A stretch of 64,000 nucleotides of DNA from Mycolicibacterium sp. P1-18 (GTDB taxonomy: Bacteria > Actinomycetota > Actinomycetes > Mycobacteriales > Mycobacteriaceae), in the NCBI RefSeq assembly GCF_008329535.1, contig NZ_NPKR01000003.1, positions 1 to 64,000 of the forward strand, written 5' to 3'. Shown here piece after piece: positions 8,000-15,682 of this stretch. How positions within the stretch are numbered: the first letter of the stretch is position 1; the number at the start of each line of letters is the position of its first letter. A program made the translations under genes and the position numbers. The notes below the pieces were generated by a model. The model saw only the letters and a program-made list of their open reading frames with translations. It did not search any database and was not told the DNA's origin.

Positions 8000-9616
8000 A
8001 TGTCCGAGAAGAAGACCATCCACCACGTCACCTACGACCTGCTCCGCACCCTGGGCTTGACCACGGTGTTCGGCAACCCCGGTTCCACCGAGCAGTCGTT
8101 CCTGCGGGACTTCCCCGAAGACTTCACCTACGTGCTGGGCCTGCAGGAGGCCTCCGTGCTGGCCATGGCCGACGGGTTCGCCCAGGCCCGCCGCAAGCCG
8201 GCCCTGGTCAACCTGCACACCGCGGCGGGCACCGGAAACGCGATGGGCTCCCTGGTGGCGTCGTACAAGGCGAACACCCCGCTCATCATCACCGCGGGCA
8301 ACCAGACGCGCGAGATGGCGCTGGTGGACCCGTATCTCAACAACCGCGAGGCGACGGAGTTCCCGAAGCCGTGGGTGAAGTGGTCGTATGAGCCGGCTCG
8401 CGCCGAGGACGTGCCCGCGGCCATCATGCAGGCCTACGCGGTGGCCATGCAGCCGCCGATGGGCCCGGTGTTCGTCTCCATCCCGCTCGACGACTGGGAC
8501 AAGCCCGCCCTCGGCCCCGCGGTGGTGCGCGACGTGAGCACCCGCATCGCCCCCGACGCCGACCGGCTCAAGTCCTTCGCCGACCGGATCAGCCGCGCCG
8601 AGCGCCCACTGCTGCTCCTGGGCCCGGAGGTCGACCGCGACGGCGGCTGGGACGCCGGCATCGCCTTCGCCGAGAAGCTCAAGGCACCGGTGTTCGGCAG
8701 CAGCCTGCCCGACCGGATCTCGTTCCCGGAGACCCATCCGCTGGCGCAGGGCCCGCTGCCCATGACCATCGCCGGGGTGCACGACGCACTGAAGGGCTAC
8801 GACCTGGTCATCGCCGTCGGCGCGCAGGTGTTCCGGTACTACCCGTACGTCGGTGGCGACTGGATCCCCGAGGGCACCGACGTCCTGCAGATCACGACCG
8901 ACCCACACCTGTCGGCGGTCGCGCCGGTGGGCGACAGCCTGATCGGTTCGGTCCGCACCGCGCTGGAGCAGCTCGTCGACCTGGTCGAGGTGCCCGCGGA
9001 CAGGTCCGCCCCCACGCCGCGCCAGCTGCCCTCGGCCACCATGCCCGAACCCACCGCGGCCCCGATGAAGCCCGAGCTGGTGTACCAGGTGATCGCCGCC
9101 GTCAAGCCGGAGAACGCGGCCTTGGTCAACGAGTCCACCTCCACGATGGCCCACCAGCTCAAGTGGTGCCCCACCACGCAGAGCGACAGCTTCTTCGCCA
9201 CGCCCAGCGGCGGCATCGGCTGGGGCGTGCCTGCGGCGGTCGGCGTCGCTCTCGGCGACCGTGAACGCGGCGTCAAGCGCCACGTGGTGGCCACCATCGG
9301 CGACGGCTCGTTCGAGTACTCCGTGCAAGCGATCTGGACCGCCGGACAGCACCAGCTGCCAGTCATCTTCGTGGTGTTCCGCAATGGCGCCTACGAGATC
9401 CTGAAGTCCTTCGCGCTGCTGGAGAAGACGCCCAACGTCCCCGGCCTGGATCTGCCCGACCTCGACATCGAGGCCCTGGGCAAGGGTTTCGGACTGCGCG
9501 CGGTCACCGTGGACGGCACCGAGTCACTGGCCAAGGAATTCACCGCCGCACTCGACGCCGACGGGCCCACCGTCATCGTCGTGCACACCGAACCGGAACT
9601 GCCCTTCCTCGGCTGA
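8000..9616 (+). CDS. mdlC: Benzoylformate decarboxylase-like ThDP enzyme
   Basis: A 538-residue ThDP enzyme of the benzoylformate decarboxylase group. It has an N-terminal PYR domain with FGNPGSTE and the activating glutamate in LGLQEASVLAMADG (near residue 50), a middle domain, and a C-terminal PP domain. The ThDP/Mg motif runs from GDGSFEYS (about residue 434) to the N of FRNGAYE. The FGNPGSTE start and LNNREATEFPKPWVKWS segment are typical of MdlC. Expected reaction: benzoylformate, or another 2-oxo acid, to aldehyde plus CO2. It heads a four-gene run with a 2-hydroxyacid dehydrogenase fusion, which suggests a mandelate-like route. No mandelate racemase or benzaldehyde dehydrogenase is present here. 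Confidence 0.85.
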   Translation: MSEKKTIHHVTYDLLRTLGLTTVFGNPGSTEQSFLRDFPEDFTYVLGLQEASVLAMADGFAQARRKPALVNLHTAAGTGNAMGSLVASYKANTPLIITAGNQTREMALVDPYLNNREATEFPKPWVKWSYEPARAEDVPAAIMQAYAVAMQPPMGPVFVSIPLDDWDKPALGPAVVRDVSTRIAPDADRLKSFADRISRAERPLLLLGPEVDRDGGWDAGIAFAEKLKAPVFGSSLPDRISFPETHPLAQGPLPMTIAGVHDALKGYDLVIAVGAQVFRYYPYVGGDWIPEGTDVLQITTDPHLSAVAPVGDSLIGSVRTALEQLVDLVEVPADRSAPTPRQLPSATMPEPTAAPMKPELVYQVIAAVKPENAALVNESTSTMAHQLKWCPTTQSDSFFATPSGGIGWGVPAAVGVALGDRERGVKRHVVATIGDGSFEYSVQAIWTAGQHQLPVIFVVFRNGAYEILKSFALLEKTPNVPGLDLPDLDIEALGKGFGLRAVTVDGTESLAKEFTAALDADGPTVIVVHTEPELPFLG

Positions 9617-9663
9617 GCGCTCTGCGATCGACGACACCTCCCCACCGCACGAACGGTAGCGAC

Positions 9664-11535
9664 ATGACCAGCAGCACCCCTACGCACGAAACGTCCTCTC
9701 ACGGTCACGCTTTCAAGCGCTTCACCCAGGCCGTGGCCGGTTACGGCGACCTGATCACCGATCCGGCCACCCTGACCGAACGCGGCCACGACTTCTGGGG
9801 CGTCGGCGCCACCGCCGACCTGCTTCTGCGTCCCCACGACCGCGACCAGATCGCCGCCATCATGGCGACCGCATCGAAGTACGGCGTCCCGGTCGTCCCG
9901 CGGGGTGGCGCGTCGAACTGCTCGGGCGGAATGATGCCGGGTACCGGCCGTGTCCTCCTCGACCTGTCCGGCTTGAACCAGATCCTCGAGGTCGACGTCG
10001 CCGGGCACCGCGCCCGAGTGGAGCCCGGCGTCGTCAACTTCGATCTACAGGAGCACGTCAGGCCGCACGGACTGTGTTTCTCGCCCGACCCGGTGTCCTC
10101 GCACCTGTGCACGGTGGGCGGCAACGTCATCGAAAACGCCGGCGGTCCACATGCTTTGAAGTACGGCGTCACCTACAACCACATCCTGTCGGTCGACGTG
10201 GTGCTGCCCGACGGATCCACCACCACGCTCAGCGCCGACGACGACGGTCCCGATCTCCTGGGCCTGATCATCGGGTCCGAGGGCACTCTGGGCATCGTCA
10301 CCGAGGTGACCGTCGACCTGCGGCCCATCGCCGAGGTCACGCACAGCCTGATGGGGGCGTTCGACTCCGCTCGGGCGGCCGCCGACACCATCGCCGCGAT
10401 CATCGCCAGCGGCGTGGTGCCGGCCGCGGTGGAGTGGCTCGACCACGCGGGCATCGCCGGCCTTCAGCAGCTCTACGACACCGGTTACCCGCTCGACGCC
10501 GCGGCCGTCGTCCTCATCGACGTCGACGGGACCGCCGCCGACGTCGCCCGCGACCAGCCGGTCGTGGAGAGGCTCCTGCGCGAGCGGGCCACCGAGGTCC
10601 GCGTCGCCGAGGACGATGCGGATCGCACCGCGCTGTGGCACGGCCGCCTCAACCTACCCATCGCGGTGGCGCAGAGCGGCAAGGGTTTCTTCATCGGCGA
10701 CGTCACCGTTCCGCGCGACCGCATCCCCGAGATGCAGGACGCCATCCAGGCCACCGCCGAACGCCACCGCGACGGGCTGACGTTCATCGCAGTGACCGGC
10801 CACGCCGGCGACGGTGATCTTCACCCGACCAGTTTCTTCGAGAAGGACAACCCGAAGGCGGCCATCGCACTTGCCGCCGCGAACGACGAAATCATCGATG
10901 CCGCATTGCGACTGGGCGGCACCATCACCGGCGAGCACGGGGTCGGCACGGAGAAGATTCCGTTCATGACCAAGCGGTTCACCCCGACCGAGATCTCCGT
11001 GCAGCGTTCGGTCAAGGCCGCGCTCGATCCCGCCGGGCTGCTGAATCCCGGCGTCATGCTGCCCGACCGGTCGTCCGACGAACCCGACTCCAGCGCGTTC
11101 GGCGCCGCCGTCGGCAGTGCCGTCGTCGGTCACTTCGCCGCCGACCCGGGCCTGCCCCTGACCACCGGCGGGGTCACCGACATGACGGTCAACCTCGGCA
11201 ACCTAAGTCTGGTCGTCGGTGCCGACGCCACCGTCGACCAAGTCAACCGCTACCTCGCCGAGCATCGCGTCCACTGCGACGCCGTGCCGAGCGTCGGCGG
11301 CGAGCGCACCATCGGCGAGGTCGTCGCCACGGCCAGTGGAGCCGAACGCGCCCACGTCCGCCACGCTCTCCTCGGCCTCGACGTCGAGGTCGTCGATGGC
11401 CAAGATCCCGCCCGCTTCGGCGCCGAAACCATGAAGGACGTGGCGGGTTACGACGTCAAGCGTCTCTTCATCGGTGGCCGGGGGGCGTTCGGCGCCCTGA
11501 CCAACCTCATCTTCAAGATCACCGTCGAGGGATAG
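9664..11535 (+). CDS. GlcD-GlcE fusion FAD 2-hydroxyacid dehydrogenase
   Basis: Residues about 30-465 form a complete GlcD-like FAD oxidase. The FAD_binding_4 part has VPRGGASNCSGG and SEGTLGIVTEVT; the C-terminal oxidase domain has TGHAGDGDLHPT (about 378) and GTITGEHGVGTEKI (about 418). Residues about 480-623 add a second, shortened FAD-binding-like module. It ends in MKDVAGYDVKRLFIGGRGA followed by FGALTNL, which is the hallmark of GlcE. In enteric bacteria GlcD and GlcE are separate subunits of glycolate oxidase. Between mdlC and a quinone oxidoreductase, a role oxidising mandelate or another 2-hydroxy acid to the 2-oxo acid is inferred. Confidence 0.85.
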   Translation: MTSSTPTHETSSHGHAFKRFTQAVAGYGDLITDPATLTERGHDFWGVGATADLLLRPHDRDQIAAIMATASKYGVPVVPRGGASNCSGGMMPGTGRVLLDLSGLNQILEVDVAGHRARVEPGVVNFDLQEHVRPHGLCFSPDPVSSHLCTVGGNVIENAGGPHALKYGVTYNHILSVDVVLPDGSTTTLSADDDGPDLLGLIIGSEGTLGIVTEVTVDLRPIAEVTHSLMGAFDSARAAADTIAAIIASGVVPAAVEWLDHAGIAGLQQLYDTGYPLDAAAVVLIDVDGTAADVARDQPVVERLLRERATEVRVAEDDADRTALWHGRLNLPIAVAQSGKGFFIGDVTVPRDRIPEMQDAIQATAERHRDGLTFIAVTGHAGDGDLHPTSFFEKDNPKAAIALAAANDEIIDAALRLGGTITGEHGVGTEKIPFMTKRFTPTEISVQRSVKAALDPAGLLNPGVMLPDRSSDEPDSSAFGAAVGSAVVGHFAADPGLPLTTGGVTDMTVNLGNLSLVVGADATVDQVNRYLAEHRVHCDAVPSVGGERTIGEVVATASGAERAHVRHALLGLDVEVVDGQDPARFGAETMKDVAGYDVKRLFIGGRGAFGALTNLIFKITVEG

Positions 11536-11544
11536 GACACCGCC

Positions 11545-12519
11545 ATGCACGCCATCCAGATCGCCGAGAACGGCGGACCGGACGTCCTCTCCTACGTCGA
11601 CGTCCCGACACCCACCCCGGGCCACCGGCAAGTGCTGCTGCGCACCGAGGCCATCGGGGTCAACTTCATCGACACGTACTTCCGCACCGGGATGTATCCG
11701 CACCCGTTGCCGTTCATTCTCGGCTGCGAGGTCTGCGGCATCGTGGAGGCTCTCGGTGAGGGCGTCACCGGATTCTCCGTCGGCCAACGGGTCGCTACCG
11801 CCGACACCGACGGTACCTATGCCGATTACTGCGTGGCCAACGTCGATCTCACCGCGCACGTCCCCGACGGTGTGAGCCCGGAGGTCGCCGCCTCCTCCCT
11901 ACTCAAGGGTGAGACCTCGCACCTGCTGATCAATTCCGTCTACGCGGTCAAGCCCGGTGACACCGTGCTGGTGCACGCCGGGGCCGGCGGGGTGGGACTG
12001 ATCCTCACGCAGTGGGCCACCGCCAAGGGCGCCCGCGTCATCACCACCGTCTCGACGCCCGAGAAGGCCGAGATGTCGAAGGAGGCCGGTGCGGTCCACG
12101 TGCTGGACTACCCCACCGACGCCACGGCTTTCGGCGATCGAATTCGAGACCTCACCGACGGCAAGGGCGTGGCCGCGGTGTACGACGGCGTCGGCAAGTC
12201 GACCTTCGACGCCAGCCTCGCCAGCCTCGCGCTCCGCGGCACCCTGGCATTATTCGGCGCCGCGAGCGGTGCGGTGCCCCCGGTGGACCCGCAACGGCTC
12301 AACGCCGCCGGGTCGGTATACCTGACGCGACCGTACCGCACCCACTTCAACAGCACACCGGATGAATTCGCTTGGCGCGCCGGTGAACTCTTCGACGCGA
12401 TCGCCTCCGGCATGATCACCGTCACCGTCGGCGAGACCTACCCCCTGCGGAACGCCGCCGACGCCCACCGGGCCTTGGAGGCCCGCAAGACCCACGGCTC
12501 GACCATCCTCGTCCCCTGA
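11545..12519 (+). CDS. Quinone oxidoreductase (zinc-free MDR family)
   Basis: A 324-residue medium-chain reductase. It has the QOR signature around GVNFIDTYFRTGMYP, the nucleotide-binding HAGAGGVG near residue 145, and lacks the zinc-ligand cysteines of alcohol dehydrogenases. The C-terminal THGSTILVP matches quinone reductases. It would reduce quinones or enones with NADPH. It begins 9 bases after the GlcD-GlcE fusion and probably belongs to the same operon. It could recycle a quinone acceptor or reduce an unsaturated intermediate. Confidence 0.88.
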   Translation: MHAIQIAENGGPDVLSYVDVPTPTPGHRQVLLRTEAIGVNFIDTYFRTGMYPHPLPFILGCEVCGIVEALGEGVTGFSVGQRVATADTDGTYADYCVANVDLTAHVPDGVSPEVAASSLLKGETSHLLINSVYAVKPGDTVLVHAGAGGVGLILTQWATAKGARVITTVSTPEKAEMSKEAGAVHVLDYPTDATAFGDRIRDLTDGKGVAAVYDGVGKSTFDASLASLALRGTLALFGAASGAVPPVDPQRLNAAGSVYLTRPYRTHFNSTPDEFAWRAGELFDAIASGMITVTVGETYPLRNAADAHRALEARKTHGSTILVP

Positions 12520-12543
12520 CGTACCACCCAGGCAGGAGCCACC

Positions 12544-12945
12544 ATGCCCGTCTACACCTGCACCACCACGCGTTCGGCGTTGGACGCGCCCACCAAGGCC
12601 GCGCTCGCCACGGAACTCGCGTCGATCCACTCGCGGATCAACCACGTGCCAAGCACCTACGTCAACGTGGTCTTCCACTCGTTGTCCGAGGACGACCTCT
12701 ACACCGATGGCAAGCCGGCGGCCCCGTTGATCGTCAACGGCTGGACGCGTACCGGCCACCCCGAGGAGCAGACCGATCGACTGGTCCGCGAGATCGCCGA
12801 CGCAACCACCCGGGTGACGGGCATCCCGCCCGAACGCGTCCTGGTGATCATCGGCAACAGCCCGGCGCGGTTCGCCGTCGAGGGCGGTCGGGTGCTGCCC
12901 GAGCCCGGCCAGGAGGAGGCCTGGGTTCGGGCCGGCACCAGCTGA
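12544..12945 (+). CDS. Tautomerase-superfamily protein, cis-CaaD/Cg10062-like
   Basis: A 133-residue protein beginning Met-Pro, so Pro1 should be the catalytic base after Met removal. The length is about twice that of 4-oxalocrotonate tautomerase and fits cis-3-chloroacrylate dehalogenase relatives. Numbered from Pro1, His28 is present and Glu112 sits near the family glutamate (114 in cis-CaaD). Of the two key arginines, only one is clear (Arg68 in TRTGH); the second position looks like His71. The true reaction may therefore be tautomerisation or hydration rather than dehalogenation. An AGGAG-type site precedes the ATG. It is the last enzyme gene of the operon. Confidence 0.75.
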   Translation: MPVYTCTTTRSALDAPTKAALATELASIHSRINHVPSTYVNVVFHSLSEDDLYTDGKPAAPLIVNGWTRTGHPEEQTDRLVREIADATTRVTGIPPERVLVIIGNSPARFAVEGGRVLPEPGQEEAWVRAGTS

Positions 12946-12960
12946 CCGGCGTCTCCCAGC

Positions 12961-13929
12961 GTGTCCCCAGACAAGGCACCTAGCCTCGCGGGCGTGAGGG
13001 AATCACCGGTCGACGACGGCGGGTGGGGTCGGGTGCTCGAAGGCCGGTTCCGCGGCCTGCGTAGTCGCCCGATCGGCGTGCACCGCCCCACCGGCCGGCT
13101 CGCACAGACCCGGCTGGGTGCCGTCGACGTCTTCACGCTGGCGGGTAACGCTCAGCGCGTCAGCCGAAGTGCCGTCGCCGTGCGCCAGATTCCCCTCGAC
13201 GTCGCGAAGGTCACCATGATGACCCGCGGCGCGGGTCGGTTCAGCCAGGGTGACACCGACCTCGAAGTGAGGCCGGGCGAGTTCGCGGTCTACGAGGCGT
13301 CGCGTCCCTACCAGTTGGCGCTGCCCGATCAGTGGAGCTGCGTCGTGGTCACCGTCCCGCTGGCCGCACTCGGCCTACCCACGGGCGCGCTGAGCCACGC
13401 GTCGACGCGCGTGCACCGGACCGTCGGCGTCGGCGGCGCGTTGCGCTCGGTCCTCGACGAGATCGGCCAGATCGGGGCGACGTCGCCAGGTGCCCGCCAC
13501 CGGTTGGGCGTCGCCGTGACCGCACTGTTGACCGCAACGTTGGCCGACGCCGACGACCCGGTTGCCGACACGCCGGGACGCGCGCTGCGCAACGCCGTAC
13601 TCGACACCGTCACGAGCCGGTTGGCCGACCCGTCCTTGTCGACCGCCGAACTGGCCCGCGCACACCACGTCTCACCCCGGACGTTGCAGCGACTCTTCGA
13701 GGGCGAGCCCCGGGGAGTCGTCGGCATGATCCGCGACATGCGTCTGGATGCGGTCCGCCTCGACCTGACCGACCCGGCGATGCGCGGACGCTCGATCGCC
13801 GACGTCGCCGGCCGGTGGTGTCTGACGGATCCGGCATGGTTGTCGCGGACGTTTCGTGCGCGCTACGGAACGTCGCCGTCCCGCTACCGAATCTCCGCGC
13901 TGGCGGAGTCAGCCTCGGACCCTCGATGA
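12961..13929 (+). CDS. AraC family transcriptional regulator
   Basis: A 322-residue regulator with an AraC-binding-like N-terminal domain (about 60-185, including [20 protein letters not shown]). Its C-terminal AraC DNA-binding domain (about 215-315) contains the first helix-turn-helix [20 protein letters not shown] and the second near [22 protein letters not shown]. It begins with GTG 15 bases after the tautomerase gene, so it may be encoded in the operon it controls. Its 3' end overlaps the convergent GMC gene by 46 bases, so reading through affects both messages. Confidence 0.88.
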   Translation: MSPDKAPSLAGVRESPVDDGGWGRVLEGRFRGLRSRPIGVHRPTGRLAQTRLGAVDVFTLAGNAQRVSRSAVAVRQIPLDVAKVTMMTRGAGRFSQGDTDLEVRPGEFAVYEASRPYQLALPDQWSCVVVTVPLAALGLPTGALSHASTRVHRTVGVGGALRSVLDEIGQIGATSPGARHRLGVAVTALLTATLADADDPVADTPGRALRNAVLDTVTSRLADPSLSTAELARAHHVSPRTLQRLFEGEPRGVVGMIRDMRLDAVRLDLTDPAMRGRSIADVAGRWCLTDPAWLSRTFRARYGTSPSRYRISALAESASDPR

Positions 13930-15494
13930 CGGGTCGAAGCCGCTGACCCGCAGATGAGGTCGGCCGCCTTCTCCCCGATCATGATCGTCGCCGCGCCGGG
14001 ATTGACGGAGACGATCTTCGGCATGACCGACGCATCCACGACCCGCAGTCCGCTCAGACCGTGAACGCGCAGCTCCGGATCGACCACCGCGTCGATCCCG
14101 GTGCCCATCGCGCAGGTGCCCACGGGATGGTAGTAAGTGCCGGTGGCCTGGGCGAGGAACCCCCGCAGCGCCTTCTCGCTCGTCGCGTCGGCTCCGGGAA
14201 GTACCTCGCGCGCCCGCCACGGCGTGAAGGGGTCGCTCGCCGCGATGTCCCTCGCGACCGCGACGCCGTGCATCATCCGTCGCACGTCCGACTCCACGCC
14301 GAGGTAGTTCGGGTCGATGAGCGGTGGCGAGTCGGGGTCGGCGTCACGGAGCCGGACGGATCCACGGGCGTCGGGGACCGTGGCGACGCCGAAGGTGAAG
14401 CCGTTGGCCGGTCCGACGAGGTGCGGCGGATGAAACGGAATGTGGATGAACAGGATCTGCATGTCCGGTCCGGTGAGCGAGCCGTCACTGCGCCACGACA
14501 GGGATACCTCGCCGTGATTGTTCCGGCCCGCGGGAACGGGTCGCGTCGCTTCGTAGACGATCCCGCACAGCGGATGATCATGCAGATTGCGGCCGACCCC
14601 CGGCAGGTCGCGTATCACCGGTATGCCGGCCGTCTCCAGGTCGGCCGCCGGGCCGACCCCTGACAGCAACAGCAACCGCGGCGAGTCGACCGCGCCGGCG
14701 CTCAGCAGGACTTCGGACTCCGCATGGGCGGTCACGACCACACCCCGCCGTCGATATTCCACGCCAACGCAACGCTTTCCGACCAAAACGAGCTTCCGGA
14801 CGTGCGACTCGGTGGCGATCACGAGATTGGTACGGTGGCGAATCGGGTGGAGGTAGGCGGCGGCAACACTTTGTCGGACACCGCCGACGATCGTCATGTC
14901 GTGCCAGCCCGCCCCCTCGGACTGTCGTCCGTTGAAGTCCTCCGTGAGCGGATGCCCGGCGGCGACGGCGCCTTCGAGGAACACACCCGACACGGGGTTG
15001 GCCTCCTCGGGTCGGGCGGGACCGGGTGTCATCGGTCCCTCCACCCCGCGGTACCGGGGGTCGCGGCCGCTGACGGCCTCCATGCGCGCGAAGTACGGCA
15101 ACACGGATTCGTAGTCCCAACCCGTGCAGCCCGAGGCCGCCCAGCCGTCGAAGTCACCGGGATGGCCACGCAGGTAGATCATCGCGTTGATGCTGCTGCT
15201 GCCACCCAGCGTGCGACCCCGCGGAAACCGGTGGGCAAGTCCCGCCGTACCGCGTTGGGCCACCGTGTCATAGCCGTGGTCGACGTCGGTGCCCCACAGC
15301 GTCGGCCACGCCGGGGGGATGGCGATCTCGGGCCGCGAGTCCGCGGGACCGGATTCCAGCAGCAGCACCCGGATCGCCGGATCCTCTGACAGTCGGGCGG
15401 CGAGCACGCAGCCCGCCGATCCGGCGCCCACCACCACGTAGTCGTAGCGATCGGGGATGTCAGCTTGGTCGTGACGCGGTTGATCGACGGGCAT
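13884..15494 (-). CDS. GMC family FAD oxidoreductase (choline dehydrogenase-like)
   Basis: A 536-residue GMC flavoprotein. The FAD dinucleotide fold is [18 protein letters not shown] near residue 20. The GMC signature [17 protein letters not shown] is near residue 93, and the C-terminal substrate/FAD region has [11 protein letters not shown] plus the [17 protein letters not shown] motif with the active-site His and Asn. It oxidises an alcohol to an aldehyde or acid; choline is only one possibility, because the family is broad. It lies downstream of, and in line with, the LuxR-type regulator, 188 bases away, so it may have its own promoter. Confidence 0.88.
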   Translation of the reverse strand: MPVDQPRHDQADIPDRYDYVVVGAGSAGCVLAARLSEDPAIRVLLLESGPADSRPEIAIPPAWPTLWGTDVDHGYDTVAQRGTAGLAHRFPRGRTLGGSSSINAMIYLRGHPGDFDGWAASGCTGWDYESVLPYFARMEAVSGRDPRYRGVEGPMTPGPARPEEANPVSGVFLEGAVAAGHPLTEDFNGRQSEGAGWHDMTIVGGVRQSVAAAYLHPIRHRTNLVIATESHVRKLVLVGKRCVGVEYRRRGVVVTAHAESEVLLSAGAVDSPRLLLLSGVGPAADLETAGIPVIRDLPGVGRNLHDHPLCGIVYEATRPVPAGRNNHGEVSLSWRSDGSLTGPDMQILFIHIPFHPPHLVGPANGFTFGVATVPDARGSVRLRDADPDSPPLIDPNYLGVESDVRRMMHGVAVARDIAASDPFTPWRAREVLPGADATSEKALRGFLAQATGTYYHPVGTCAMGTGIDAVVDPELRVHGLSGLRVVDASVMPKIVSVNPGAATIMIGEKAADLICGSAASTRHRGSEADSASAEIR

Positions 15495-15682
15495 GATGTG
15501 CGCTCCTGGAGTGCTCGACGGGTTCCGTTGCCGGGGAACCGGTCTCCCGTCGGAGACCCGACCCCATCACGGCTTCGTCACCCACCATGGCGGGAAGCGG
15601 CGTCCGCCCCTTGTCAGCCTGCGCCAAGCTGTTGGTCGTACGCGTCTACATCACCGTCTGCTGACGAATCAACGGCCCGACG

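Noticed and set aside
8000..12945. Classical mandelate pathway operon
   Set aside because: Mandelate racemase and benzaldehyde dehydrogenase are missing, and a tautomerase plus quinone reductase are added.
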